Source: [Zimmermannella] faecalis ATCC 13722
GTDB lineage: Bacteria; Actinomycetota; Actinomycetes; Actinomycetales; Microbacteriaceae
Direction: 5' to 3'
DNA length: 64,000 nt
NCBI RefSeq assembly: GCF_000381765.1
Contig: NZ_KB907076.1
Location: 214,774-278,773, forward strand
Of the stretch, positions 1-7,832 are shown piece after piece. How positions within the stretch are numbered: position 1 is the stretch's first letter; each line of letters begins with the position of its first letter. A program made the position numbers and the translations under genes. Below the pieces are notes generated by a model that worked only from the letters and a program-made list of their open reading frames with translations, was not told the DNA's origin and did not search any database.

Positions 1-2201
1 CCCGCGGCGTGCGCCCGGTCGAGCAGTTCCTGCACCTGCTCGGTCGTGTGCAGCTGGTGCTCCGCCGCCTCGTCGATGCCGAGCTCGCTGCGCTGCGCGC
101 GATGCTGGATGTGGTTCGCCCAGTCGCGCACGCCCGCGAGGGTCGCGTCGCTGAGCGGGTCGTTGCGGAACGTGTTGCGCAGAATGCGCCCGCCGCGCAG
201 CCCGAGCACGACCTCGGTGAGGTTCGGCGTCGCGCCCGTTTCGGCCGGGTTCGCGAGGGCGGCCTCGTCGTCGGCCGTGACGACGCCAGTTTCGGTCGCG
301 TCGCGGTCGTCGTCTGCCCCTTCGCGGTCGGCCGCAGTAAGGTCGGCGAGGCGGCTGCGGTCGCCGAGCACGGTCGTCTCGGCCGTTAGCGCCTCAAGAT
401 CGTCGGTGAGCAGCTCGCCGGTCTCGTAGCGCCGCACCGCAAGGTGCTCGGGCTCGGGCTCGTCTTCGAAGAGACCCTCGGGGAACAGCTCGAGCTTGAT
501 CGCGGCGGTGACGCCCGGCGCATCCTCGGGCGCGATGCGCTCCTGCCGGCGCAGCTGGCCGGCAGGAATCTGCTGCATGCGGGCGATCGCGCTGAGCAGG
601 CGCTCCTGCTGCGGGCCGAGCCCGTCGGCGCTCGTCGGCTCCTGCGCCTCAAGGTGGCGGCGCGCGGCGTCGGTCACGATGCCGCGCAGGTAGCTCGCGG
701 CGGGGCGCCAGCCAGCGCCGTCGGGCAGCTGCGCGATGCGCTGGCGCGGCTCGACGCCGAGCTCACGTAGCCGGGCGAGCGTGCGCTCGTCGGTGCCCTG
801 GTTCACGACGACCACAACTCGCGTGAGGCTCTGCCGCACGGGCGCGAGCGCCGCGGCGATGGCCGCGTCGAACGGCACGGTCGAGTCGAGCTCGAGCTCG
901 AGCACGCCGCGGTGTTCGGGGGCGAGCACCGCGTCGATGAGCCGAACCATGTTCGCGTCGACGTCGTCGTCGGTGAGGTAGGCGGCGACCTTCCAGCCGT
1001 TGCGCAGCGCGTCGGCGCGCTCGCGCAGGCGGTCGGACATGCGGTGCAGGCCGACCTTGAGCGGCGCCGCACCCTCTTCGCGCAGCAGGTGCGCCGCCCC
1101 CGCGAGCCGCCGCAGCAGCGTCGCCGAGTCGGGCAGGTCGACCGGCAGCGAGACGCCGGCGCGGGCGCCACGGCCGAGGTCGCTCCCGAGCGCGCGGATC
1201 ATCGTGTCGACCGCGAGCTCGACGTTGCGCGAGTTCGTCGCCCGCAGCATAAGCACGGGCCGATGCGGCTGTTCGCGGGCAACCGCGAGCAGCCCCGCGA
1301 GCTGGCCCGCGGCGCGCTCGGCGGTGCCCGAGAAGTCCCAGTCGCAGGGGCGCGGCTCGAGCGTGTTCCAGTCGAGCTCGACCTCGGCGACGTGCGGATG
1401 CGCGAGCAGCGTGCGCACGCGGGCGCGCGCGGCCTCGGCGCCGCGGTCGCCGAGCACGGGGTCGGTGAGGGGCCGCACGCGCGCCTCGGCGCCCGCCTCG
1501 CGCACCGCGTCGATCGACTTCGTGAGCGGTTCGGGCCCGGCCTCGGTCACGGCGGTGCCGAAGAAACCTCGCGTCGCGCGGCGCACGGCCGGCACGGCGA
1601 TGAACGGGATGCCCGGGCCCGCGAAGGCGCCGAGGCGGAACCTCCGGCGCGTGGCCGGGGTAAGCGTGTCGGGGATGCGGTCGGCGAGGTCGTGGAGGCC
1701 AAAGCCCGAGGCGAGCAGGTCGTCGGGGCGTAGCACGTCGTCGATGAGCTCGCGCAGGAACGTCGCGCCGCCCGCCGCATCCAGTGCCCGCTCGAGGTCG
1801 CCGCGGTCGTCGAGCTTCGCGCGGCGGCGGGGGTTCGGTTCTGCCTCGAGCCGGGCCGCCTGCTCGTCGGCGCGGCGCTGGTCGTCGTGCCACCAGCGGC
1901 CGAGCACCTCGAGCGCGGGCGGCACCGCGGCGTCGATTGGCGCGTTCGCGGCGGGCGCCACCTCCTGGCGGCGTTGCTGCTCGCGGGGTGGGTCGGGGGC
2001 GGGCTGCGGCTCGAGCACGATGGGCTCGGCCGGCTGATCGACGGGACCGTGCGAGTCGTCGCCGTCCTCACGCCGCTTGCGGTTCATCACGTCGCGCACG
2101 AGGTCGGCCCGCTCAACACGTCGGGCCCGTGCCTGCGAGAGTTCCTCGCGGGCCGGGCCCCGTGCGTCCCCCGCGCCATCGGGGGGAAGGAATCGTGCCA
2201 T
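1..2201 (-). CDS. putA: PutA-like proline/P5C dehydrogenase, N-terminal part (runs off left edge)
   Basis: The frame is open from an ATG at 2201 to the window edge, giving about 733 residues. The layout follows actinobacterial PutA, which oxidises proline to glutamate: a helical N-terminus (LIDDVLRPDDL, about residues 152-162), a proline-dehydrogenase barrel (about 200-520), then the linker before the aldehyde dehydrogenase (TFRNDPLSDATLAGVRDW, about 677-694). The aldehyde dehydrogenase domain lies outside the window. The barrel is strongly diverged. GWKVAAYLTDDDVDANM (about 403-419) still matches the GWP..Y.TK..TDANY segment, but the usual YLVRRLEEN flavin and substrate motif is replaced by ASYLRGIVTDAARR (about 502-515). 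The protein may therefore act only as a P5C dehydrogenase. Only 10 bp separate it from the upstream monooxygenase gene, so co-transcription is likely. Family assignment is fairly sure; the loss of activity is inference. Confidence 0.72.
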   Translation of the reverse strand, partial: MARFLPPDGAGDARGPAREELSQARARRVERADLVRDVMNRKRREDGDDSHGPVDQPAEPIVLEPQPAPDPPREQQRRQEVAPAANAPIDAAVPPALEVLGRWWHDDQRRADEQAARLEAEPNPRRRAKLDDRGDLERALDAAGGATFLRELIDDVLRPDDLLASGFGLHDLADRIPDTLTPATRRRFRLGAFAGPGIPFIAVPAVRRATRGFFGTAVTEAGPEPLTKSIDAVREAGAEARVRPLTDPVLGDRGAEAARARVRTLLAHPHVAEVELDWNTLEPRPCDWDFSGTAERAAGQLAGLLAVAREQPHRPVLMLRATNSRNVELAVDTMIRALGSDLGRGARAGVSLPVDLPDSATLLRRLAGAAHLLREEGAAPLKVGLHRMSDRLRERADALRNGWKVAAYLTDDDVDANMVRLIDAVLAPEHRGVLELELDSTVPFDAAIAAALAPVRQSLTRVVVVVNQGTDERTLARLRELGVEPRQRIAQLPDGAGWRPAASYLRGIVTDAARRHLEAQEPTSADGLGPQQERLLSAIARMQQIPAGQLRRQERIAPEDAPGVTAAIKLELFPEGLFEDEPEPEHLAVRRYETGELLTDDLEALTAETTVLGDRSRLADLTAADREGADDDRDATETGVVTADDEAALANPAETGATPNLTEVVLGLRGGRILRNTFRNDPLSDATLAGVRDWANHIQHRAQRSELGIDEAAEHQLHTTEQVQELLDRAHAA

Positions 2202-2211
2202 GCAGGCGAGC

Positions 2212-4113
2212 TTACTTCGGCTGACGCAGAATTCCGTCGAAGAACGCGGCCAATTCGGCGGTCGCGTCGAGCGGCAGCACCTGGGCGACGTACTGGTCGG
2301 GGCGCACGACGACGATCGCGCCGTCGCGGCTGACGCCACGCTCCTCGAAGATGTCGGTGCCACGGCCGGCGGCGAACACCTTCTCCCAGTTGTTCAGCTT
2401 CCACGGCCCAACCTCGGGGAAGAACACGGCCGGCACGTCGGCGAACTCCACCTCGCTGTAGTCCTGCTGGTAGATCACCTTCGTGTCGAAGTACGCGTCG
2501 TCATCGCCACCCGCGGGCGTGTACTTCACGACCGGCGAGGCGGGGTCGTTCGTGAGCCACTCGCCGAGGCGCTGCGCCGGCGAGTCCTCGCCCGGCCGCG
2601 CGGCGTCGGCGAAGACGTAGATGCGCCACCGGCCGTCGGCCTCGTGGAGGTGGCCGAGGTGCACGGGGTTGTTGTCGCCGCGGCGCACAACCCGGCCCGA
2701 ACGGAACCGCTTGCCGACGGGGAAGCCGGTCGCGAGCTCCTGGTGATCGGCGCCGCCGCACAGCGGCGACCCGGCCTGGTACTGGGTCATGAAGCCCGCC
2801 GGGAACTCGAAGGTCTTCTCGTAGAACTCCTCGAGCTGGCCCGGATACTCGAACTCCTCGGGGCGGCGCGCCATGAGCGACGACCACTCGCGGTCGAAGT
2901 CGATGAGGTTCTGCGCGATCTCCTGGCGCTCGTCGGAGTAGGTGTGCAGCAGCGAGGCGTCGGCGCGGCCCTCGAGCACGTGCCCAAGCTTCCACGAGAT
3001 GTTCCAGCCGTCCTGCATCGACACGTTCATGCCCTGACCGGCCTTCGCCGAGTGCGTGTGGCAGGCGTCGCCGCAGATGAACACGTGCGGGTTGCGCACG
3101 GCCTCGTCGCCGTCGTCGACCTCGTCGAACTTGTCGGTCACGCGGTGGCCGACCTCGTACACCGAGCTCCACGCGACGTTCTTGACGTCGATCGAGTAGG
3201 GCGCGTAGATCTCGTTCGCGCGGCGAATGACCTCTTCGACGGGCGTGTTGCGCACGGCGTGGTTGTCGTCGATCGGCACTTCGCCGAGGTCGACGTAGAT
3301 GCGGCAGAGGTGGCCGCCCTCGCGCGGGATGTGCAGAATCGAGCCGCGCTCGGAGTGGATCGTCGCCTTGAGGCGCCAGTCGGGGAAGTCGGTTTTCACG
3401 ACGACGTCCATGACGCCCCAGGCGTGGTTCGCCTTGTCGCCGCGGGGCACGCGGCCGATCGACTTGCGCACGCGGCTGTGGGCGCCGTCGCAGCCGATGA
3501 CGTACTTCGCGCGCACGGTGCGCTGCTGGCCGGCGTCGTCGCCATCGGTGCGAACGAGGCGCACCTCGACGGGGTACTCCTCGACGGTGTCGTCGCCGAC
3601 CGTGAGGGTCTCGAACTCCCAGCCGTAGTCGGGCGTGATGCGGCCGGGGCCGCGTCGGGCGGCCTCGGCGAAGTAGTCGAGCACGCGCGCCTGGTTCACG
3701 ATGAGGTGCGGAAACTCCGAGATCGCCCCGTCGGGGTCGTCGAGGGTGCGGCCCGTGCGAATGATCTTCGACGGGTCGCTCGGGTCGGGGGTCCACGAGG
3801 TCATCTCGGTGATGCGGTACGCCTCGGCGATGATGCGCTCGGCGAAGCCGAAGGCCTGGAACGACTCGACCGAGCGGGCCTGAATGCCGTCGGCCTGGCC
3901 GAGCTCGAGCCGGCCCGGTCGGCGCTCGATGAGGTGGGTGCGCACCGAGGGGAACTGCGACAGCTGTGCTGCCGCGAGCATGCCCGCGGGGCCCGAGCCG
4001 ACGATGAGCACGTCGACCTCGTCGGGAAGTTCGGTGGGTCGGTCGATTCCGTAGCCCGCCGCGTCTTTGACGAGCGGTTCGCCCGAAACGTAACCGTGGT
4101 GATGGAACTGCAT
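2212..4113 (-). CDS. FAD-dependent aromatic monooxygenase (phenol 2-/3-hydroxybenzoate 4-monooxygenase family)
   Basis: A 633-residue flavoprotein monooxygenase that would hydroxylate a phenolic substrate using NAD(P)H and oxygen. Visible motifs are the Rossmann GSGPAG (39-44), the DG motif GCDGAHSRVRKSIG (207-220) and the GD motif FICGDACHTHSAKAGQG (345-361). The last 180 or so residues match the thioredoxin-like C-terminal domain of phenol hydroxylases. Length and the MQFHHHGY N-terminus resemble 3-hydroxybenzoate 4-monooxygenase (MobA, about 640 aa) more than short single-domain hydroxylases. No ring-cleavage or other aromatic genes are nearby, so the substrate is unknown. The leader (4114-4200) carries two inverted repeats, suggesting dedicated regulation. 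It probably shares a transcript with the PutA-like gene downstream. Confidence 0.85.
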   Translation of the reverse strand: MQFHHHGYVSGEPLVKDAAGYGIDRPTELPDEVDVLIVGSGPAGMLAAAQLSQFPSVRTHLIERRPGRLELGQADGIQARSVESFQAFGFAERIIAEAYRITEMTSWTPDPSDPSKIIRTGRTLDDPDGAISEFPHLIVNQARVLDYFAEAARRGPGRITPDYGWEFETLTVGDDTVEEYPVEVRLVRTDGDDAGQQRTVRAKYVIGCDGAHSRVRKSIGRVPRGDKANHAWGVMDVVVKTDFPDWRLKATIHSERGSILHIPREGGHLCRIYVDLGEVPIDDNHAVRNTPVEEVIRRANEIYAPYSIDVKNVAWSSVYEVGHRVTDKFDEVDDGDEAVRNPHVFICGDACHTHSAKAGQGMNVSMQDGWNISWKLGHVLEGRADASLLHTYSDERQEIAQNLIDFDREWSSLMARRPEEFEYPGQLEEFYEKTFEFPAGFMTQYQAGSPLCGGADHQELATGFPVGKRFRSGRVVRRGDNNPVHLGHLHEADGRWRIYVFADAARPGEDSPAQRLGEWLTNDPASPVVKYTPAGGDDDAYFDTKVIYQQDYSEVEFADVPAVFFPEVGPWKLNNWEKVFAAGRGTDIFEERGVSRDGAIVVVRPDQYVAQVLPLDATAELAAFFDGILRQPK

Positions 4114-4133
4114 TGGTCGATCTCCTCGAAGGT

Positions 4134-4157
4134 TCGACTCACCGCAGCGTGAGTCGA
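4134..4157 (-). promoter_or_regulatory. Perfect 9-bp inverted repeat in the monooxygenase leader
   Basis: TCGACTCAC and GTGAGTCGA flank a 6-nt centre (CGCAGC), about 20 nt before the monooxygenase start codon. It could be an operator or an RNA hairpin controlling translation. No T-tract follows, so a terminator is unlikely. Confidence 0.5.
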
Positions 4158-4173
4158 TGTGTGTTCTCTATTT

Positions 4174-4186
4174 GAACGTGTCGTTC
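4174..4186. promoter_or_regulatory. Candidate operator palindrome GAACG-TGT-CGTTC
   Basis: A perfect 5+3+5 palindrome about 60 bp before the monooxygenase start, in the expected promoter region. Short palindromes of this shape are typical of TetR or IclR family operators. No such regulator is encoded adjacent, so the assignment is inference. Confidence 0.35.
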
Positions 4187-4201
4187 GATTGTCGCACAAG
4201 A

Positions 4202-4223
4202 ATGGGGGTTCGGTCACCCCCAT
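4202..4223 (-). terminator. Hairpin downstream of the thioesterase gene
   Basis: ATGGGGGT and ACCCCCAT form a perfect 8-bp stem with a 6-nt loop, 43 nt after the thioesterase stop codon. On the minus strand it is followed by TCTTGT, a weak T-tract. It separates the thioesterase from the monooxygenase transcription unit. Confidence 0.6.
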
Positions 4224-4266
4224 CTTCCTCCGAGCGGATCGACACCCACTCAGTCCCCCGGCAGGC

Positions 4267-4827
4267 TCAATCCACGGCGGGCTCCCACTCGCTCGGATAC
4301 GCGGAGCGGGTCGAGGGCACGCGCGCGGCCTCGCCCCACTCGAGCACCCAGTCGGGCATGATCGCGGGCACATCGGCGGCCTCGTGCAGCTGCTCGAGCA
4401 CCTGCTCGTGGCCAATCGCGCCGTTCGGGCCGGTGAAGCGGCCGAGCACGAACGACTGCGCGTAGATCTCGCCGTCCTTCACGAAGCGGTGCTCGATGTA
4501 GAAGTTGCGGTCATCCATGCCGAGGTAGCGCGTGTTGAGCTCGTACTTGTCGCCGAGCGCGAGCGACTTGCGGTAGGTGATGGTCTGGCGCGCGACGACC
4601 GCGTTCCAGCCGAGGGCCCGGATGCGCTTCCACAGCCCCGTGCGCAGCATGAAGTCGAGGCGCCCGAGGTCCTGAATCGTCAGGTAGGTGCCATTGTTCA
4701 TGTGCATTTGCACGTCAAGGTCGATGGGGCGCACCGTCATTTGGATGCGCGAGATGTCACGAACATCGCGAGGGCGGGCTGTCTTTGCCTGCAACCACAC
4801 GCGGAGCATGCGCCAGAAAAATTTCAC
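4267..4827 (-). CDS. Hotdog-fold acyl-CoA thioesterase family protein
   Basis: A 186-residue single-domain protein of the 4-hydroxybenzoyl-CoA thioesterase / THEM6-like superfamily, expected to hydrolyse an acyl-CoA thioester. The signature DLDVQMHMNNGTYL (about residues 37-50) matches the D...H.NN..Y active-site turn of this fold, followed by RQTITYRKSLALGD, typical of the long central strand. A basic, amphipathic N-terminus (MKFFWRMLRVWLQ) may touch the membrane. It stands alone, with a terminator-like hairpin after it. Substrate cannot be told from sequence. Confidence 0.75.
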   Translation of the reverse strand: MKFFWRMLRVWLQAKTARPRDVRDISRIQMTVRPIDLDVQMHMNNGTYLTIQDLGRLDFMLRTGLWKRIRALGWNAVVARQTITYRKSLALGDKYELNTRYLGMDDRNFYIEHRFVKDGEIYAQSFVLGRFTGPNGAIGHEQVLEQLHEAADVPAIMPDWVLEWGEAARVPSTRSAYPSEWEPAVD

Positions 4828-4918
4828 GCGGCGAGCCTAGGCCGCGCCCCACCCGCGCCGAATCCCGATTGTGGGGACCATACAGACCCCCTCGCGCCCG
4901 CGCCGGGCCCGCGCCGCC

Positions 4919-5854
4919 CTAGCGGTCGGCGTTCGGCGGGAGCTTGATGATGCCCGTCTCCGGGCGCTCCTCGTCGACCGCCGGCACGTCCTCCGGCGGC
5001 ACCTCGCCCTCGAGCTCCTCGCGCTCGAGGCGCATGAGCTCGCGCAGGTCGAGCGCGCTCGTCTCGGCGAGCGGCTCGCCGCAGACGTACCACTCCATGC
5101 CGTCGAGCAGCGACGCCACCGACCGCTGCCGCGCGATCACGTCGATGCGCAGGCCGAGCGCGCGCGCATCCTTCGCCGTGCGCGGGCCGATCGCCGCGAG
5201 CAACAGCTCGTCGGGAATCGGCGAGAACTGCTTGCGCACCTGCTCGGCAACCGAGCCCGACGTGATGAGCACGCCGCGGATGCGCCCGTTGCGAATGTCG
5301 TACTGGATCGACTCGGCCGCGGGCACACCGACGCTGCGGTACGCGATGACCGAGTCGACGTTGTGGCCGCGACGCTTCAGCCCGTTCGCGAACGACGGCT
5401 TCGAGTGCTCGGAGTGGAGCCAGAGCACGTTGATCTTGGGCATGCGCCGACCGCTCTCGCGCCACTCGACGAGCAGGCCCTTCGCCGAATTGTCGTGCGT
5501 CGGCACGAAGTCGACCCGAAAACCACCGGCCGAAAGTGCCGTCGCCGTCGTCTCGCCGGCCGCCGCGATGCGCGTCGACTCGGGCACCCGCGCCTGCAGC
5601 GAGTGCATGACGTCGACGGCCGTCGCGCTCGTCACCACGAGCCAGTCGTACTCGCCGCGCTCGAGCCGCACGAGCGCATCCATGAGCCGGGGCGAGTCGT
5701 CGGGCGCCGGGCTCGCGAAGTTAATGAGCGGCGCGGTAATCGGGAAAGCGCCCCGAGCGCGCACCGCCTCGGCGACGTCGTGCCCGAACGTACCGCCCCG
5801 CGGCACGAGAATCTTCCAGCCGCGAAGCGGCCCGAGGGTCCCTCGGTTAGTCAT
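4919..5854 (-). CDS. hemD: Uroporphyrinogen-III synthase
   Basis: A 311-residue protein matching uroporphyrinogen-III synthase, which cyclises hydroxymethylbilane with inversion of ring D in tetrapyrrole synthesis. Recognisable family segments are LRGWKILVPRGG near the N-terminus, DWLVVTSATAVDVM in the first domain, RIAAAGETTATALSAGG at the domain junction, and SGSVAEQV and IGPRTAKDARALGLRIDVIA in the second domain. The last 60 residues form an acidic extension (EREELEGEVPPED) not needed for the fold. It begins 12 bp after the HemQ-like gene and is surely co-transcribed with it. No hemA, hemB, hemC, hemL, hemE or hemH is in the window, which is odd for actinobacteria, where hem genes are usually clustered. 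Confidence 0.85.
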   Translation of the reverse strand: MTNRGTLGPLRGWKILVPRGGTFGHDVAEAVRARGAFPITAPLINFASPAPDDSPRLMDALVRLERGEYDWLVVTSATAVDVMHSLQARVPESTRIAAAGETTATALSAGGFRVDFVPTHDNSAKGLLVEWRESGRRMPKINVLWLHSEHSKPSFANGLKRRGHNVDSVIAYRSVGVPAAESIQYDIRNGRIRGVLITSGSVAEQVRKQFSPIPDELLLAAIGPRTAKDARALGLRIDVIARQRSVASLLDGMEWYVCGEPLAETSALDLRELMRLEREELEGEVPPEDVPAVDEERPETGIIKLPPNADR

Positions 5855-5866
5855 GCATCGGCTCCG

Positions 5867-6595
5867 TCATCGCAAAACTTCAAACACCTCAGATGAGTTG
5901 ATCCAGCGCCCGGTGAGCGGGGTGCCGGCAACAGCGATGCCCTCGCCGAACGGCTCCGTCGGGTCGCCGAGCAGCCACTGCGGCTCGTCGGCCTCGGCCA
6001 CGACCGTGTACGCGTCGATGCCGACGCCGACCCGCGCGTGCAGGCTCACGTCGGCCGCCGCATCCTCGTCGCCGAAGCCCTCGTCGTCAGCCTCGTCGTC
6101 GAGGTCCCCCTCGGCGATCGGCTGGATGTGCGGTTCGGCGTGCCGCCCGCCCTGCTCGGCGGGGGTGCCGAACGCGTCGACAAAACTGATCCAGGCGCCG
6201 GCCTCGGGCTCGAGCTCCGTGAGCTCCACCGTGAGGTCGGCCGATACCGGCGCGGTCGCGAAGTAGCGGCTGAACACGCGCAGCAACTGGCGGTACGCCC
6301 ACTGCAGGTCGTCGGCGACGGGGCCGCGCAGCCACAGGCACACGGCCGGGTCGACAAAGCTGCCGAGCGTGAGGTCGTAGATGCCGCGCACCTCGACGCC
6401 CTCCTCGCGGAACTCCTCGAGGAGCGCCTCGAACTGCTTCAGGGCCGAAACGGCCTCGTCGGCCGCCGCGACCTCCGCGTAGTCGCTGTCGGTGTTCACG
6501 CCGAACGTCGCGAACACCGAGTAGGTGACGGGTGCGTCGTCGACGAGCTCGGCGTCAGCGCCCAGCTCGGGGGCCTCGCCTGGGGCCTGGGTCAT
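5867..6595 (-). CDS. HemQ-like (chlorite dismutase fold) protein, probably inactive
   Basis: A 242-residue protein whose first half follows actinobacterial HemQ (coproheme decarboxylase): VTYSVFATFGV (23-33), GVEVRGIYDL (66-75), VCLWLRGPVADDLQWAYRQL (85-104) and the end of the first ferredoxin-like half. The second half is eroded. The [21 protein letters not shown] region that holds the catalytic tyrosine is reduced to EPEAGAWISFVDAFG (129-143), followed by an acidic low-complexity insert (164-181). Only DAYTVVAEADEPQWLL (194-209) recalls the HemQ C-terminal strand, and the coproheme-binding histidine region is not recognisable. Position directly before hemD supports descent from a haem gene. 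Function is unknown: it could be a structural or regulatory paralogue. Alternative: an unrelated dimeric alpha-beta barrel protein. Confidence 0.6.
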   Translation of the reverse strand: MTQAPGEAPELGADAELVDDAPVTYSVFATFGVNTDSDYAEVAAADEAVSALKQFEALLEEFREEGVEVRGIYDLTLGSFVDPAVCLWLRGPVADDLQWAYRQLLRVFSRYFATAPVSADLTVELTELEPEAGAWISFVDAFGTPAEQGGRHAEPHIQPIAEGDLDDEADDEGFGDEDAAADVSLHARVGVGIDAYTVVAEADEPQWLLGDPTEPFGEGIAVAGTPLTGRWINSSEVFEVLR

Positions 6596-6625
6596 CGGGA
6601 CTCCTTCGAAGGGGTGAGTTGCGCG

Positions 6626-6874
6626 CTAGCGCTTGCGGTTCGCGAGCACGATGACGCCCGCGATGATGCCGGCCACTCCGGCGGCCGCGCCGCCGAGAAT
6701 CGCGGCAACGCGCCCCGGGTTCTCGTCTTTCGCGCGCAGGAACTGGGCCTTGCGGTCGTCGGCCCACTCCCCGAAGCGCGCCGGCACGTCGAGCTTGTAC
6801 TCGAGCGCGTTGAGCGTCTCGGCGAGCTCGCGGCGGAGTTCTTCGCGGCTGCGGCCGGTGACGTCGTTACTCAT
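6626..6874 (-). CDS. DUF3618 small membrane-anchored protein
   Basis: An 82-residue protein with the DUF3618 pattern: SREELRRELAETLNALEYKLDVPARF near the N-terminus (an amphipathic helix) and one C-terminal membrane helix (VAAILGGAAAGVAGIIAGVI) ending in RKR. Its start overlaps the end of the holin-like gene by 8 bp, indicating translational coupling. DUF3618 proteins commonly sit next to holin-superfamily-III-like proteins in actinobacteria; their role is not established. Confidence 0.8.
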   Translation of the reverse strand: MSNDVTGRSREELRRELAETLNALEYKLDVPARFGEWADDRKAQFLRAKDENPGRVAAILGGAAAGVAGIIAGVIVLANRKR

Positions 6875-7346
6875 ACTTGCCCATTCCCTTCAGAGCGTTG
6901 AGGTCTTGCTTAACCGAGTTGATGGTCTTGCTCGGCATGACGCCGCCCATGCGCTTGAACAGCATGATCGCGACGAGGCTCGCGATGATCATGATGACGA
7001 GCAGCGCGCCCGCGACGATGAGCGCCGACAGCCAGGGCGCAAACACGGTGTTGAGCCCGAGAATCGCGGCCGTGATGAGCACGGCCCAGAGCGTCACGGC
7101 GAAGAACGCGACGACGGCGAACAGGCCCGCGCCCGTGCCGCCCTTGATCGCCTTCGCCTTGAGCTCGGTCTTTGCCTGGTCGGCCTCGGCCTTCGCGAGC
7201 GCGATGCTCAGCTTCGGCACCTCGCCGGCGAGCTTCGCGAGCGAACGCTTCGATTTCGGGTTGAACTTGCCGAATCGCATGGGCGCTTCGGCGTTCGGGA
7301 ACGGGCCGCGCGTCGTCGACTCGTCGGGCTTGTCGTAACTAGTCAC
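6867..7346 (-). CDS. Phage-holin-family (superfamily III-like) membrane protein
   Basis: A 159-residue protein with a basic N-terminus, an amphipathic segment (LAGEVPKLSIALAKAEADQAKTEL would pack as a helix) and two strong membrane helices (about 75-100 and 105-130). This arrangement matches the actinobacterial 'putative holin superfamily III / phage holin family' group, which is chromosomal and not evidence of a prophage. It is the second gene of a three-gene unit with a YtxH-like protein upstream and DUF3618 downstream, suggesting a shared envelope role. Confidence 0.75.
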   Translation of the reverse strand: MTSYDKPDESTTRGPFPNAEAPMRFGKFNPKSKRSLAKLAGEVPKLSIALAKAEADQAKTELKAKAIKGGTGAGLFAVVAFFAVTLWAVLITAAILGLNTVFAPWLSALIVAGALLVIMIIASLVAIMLFKRMGGVMPSKTINSVKQDLNALKGMGKYE

Positions 7347-7400
7347 TGGTGCTCCCTCGGGTGCGGTGATGAGAATCGGGCGCGGATGCGGCCGGGTCGG

Positions 7401-7688
7401 CTAGCGCGACTGGCGCTTCGCCTTCGGCTTCGAGCCGTCGCCGAACACGAGGTTGCCGACGCCGCCGGCGATCTGGCCGAGGCCCTTGGCCGTGCTCGTC
7501 ACGAAGCTCGGCACGTAGGCGTCGACGAGGTCTTCGACGTTCTCGCGCTGCTTCACGACCGCCTTCGAGTTCCAGACCGACTCGGCGCGCTCCGCGATCT
7601 GCTCGTAGCGTTCGCGACCCGCGCGCGAGCCGAGCACGTACCCGGCCGCGATGCCGGCGAGGAGGGCAAGTTTCGTTGCTGTCTTCAT
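7401..7688 (-). CDS. YtxH-like small membrane-associated protein
   Basis: A 95-residue protein with an N-terminal hydrophobic helix (KLALLAGIAAGYVLGSRAG) followed by GRERYEQIAERAESVW, the typical YtxH/'SRAGRERY' pattern, and a basic tail (KPKAKRQSR). It probably anchors in the inner membrane by its N-terminus. It lies 54 bp before the holin-like gene. Function unknown. Confidence 0.7.
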   Translation of the reverse strand: MKTATKLALLAGIAAGYVLGSRAGRERYEQIAERAESVWNSKAVVKQRENVEDLVDAYVPSFVTSTAKGLGQIAGGVGNLVFGDGSKPKAKRQSR

Positions 7689-7832
7689 ACTGCGTCCTTC
7701 TTTTTGAGCCGCGCGCTGAGGTGCGCGCGGTATGGATGCGGTTTAAATTCCGTGGGTACTCCGGCTGCCAAGGCTAGTCGGCCGAGGTATCGATTTCGTG
7801 AGAAATGCGCGGAGCGGTGGGGCGGATGCGCG

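Noticed and set aside
2077..4152. 691-residue open frame opposite the FAD monooxygenase
   Set aside because: Mirror-frame artefact; the minus strand encodes clear flavoprotein motifs over the same bases.
4880..4918. GC-rich stretch after hemD as a terminator
   Set aside because: Short self-complementary pieces occur, as expected from base composition, but no single well-formed stem with T-tract could be drawn.
6867..7346. Holin-family gene as sign of a prophage
   Set aside because: This holin-superfamily-III-like group is a chromosomal actinobacterial family; no endolysin, capsid, portal or integrase gene is near.
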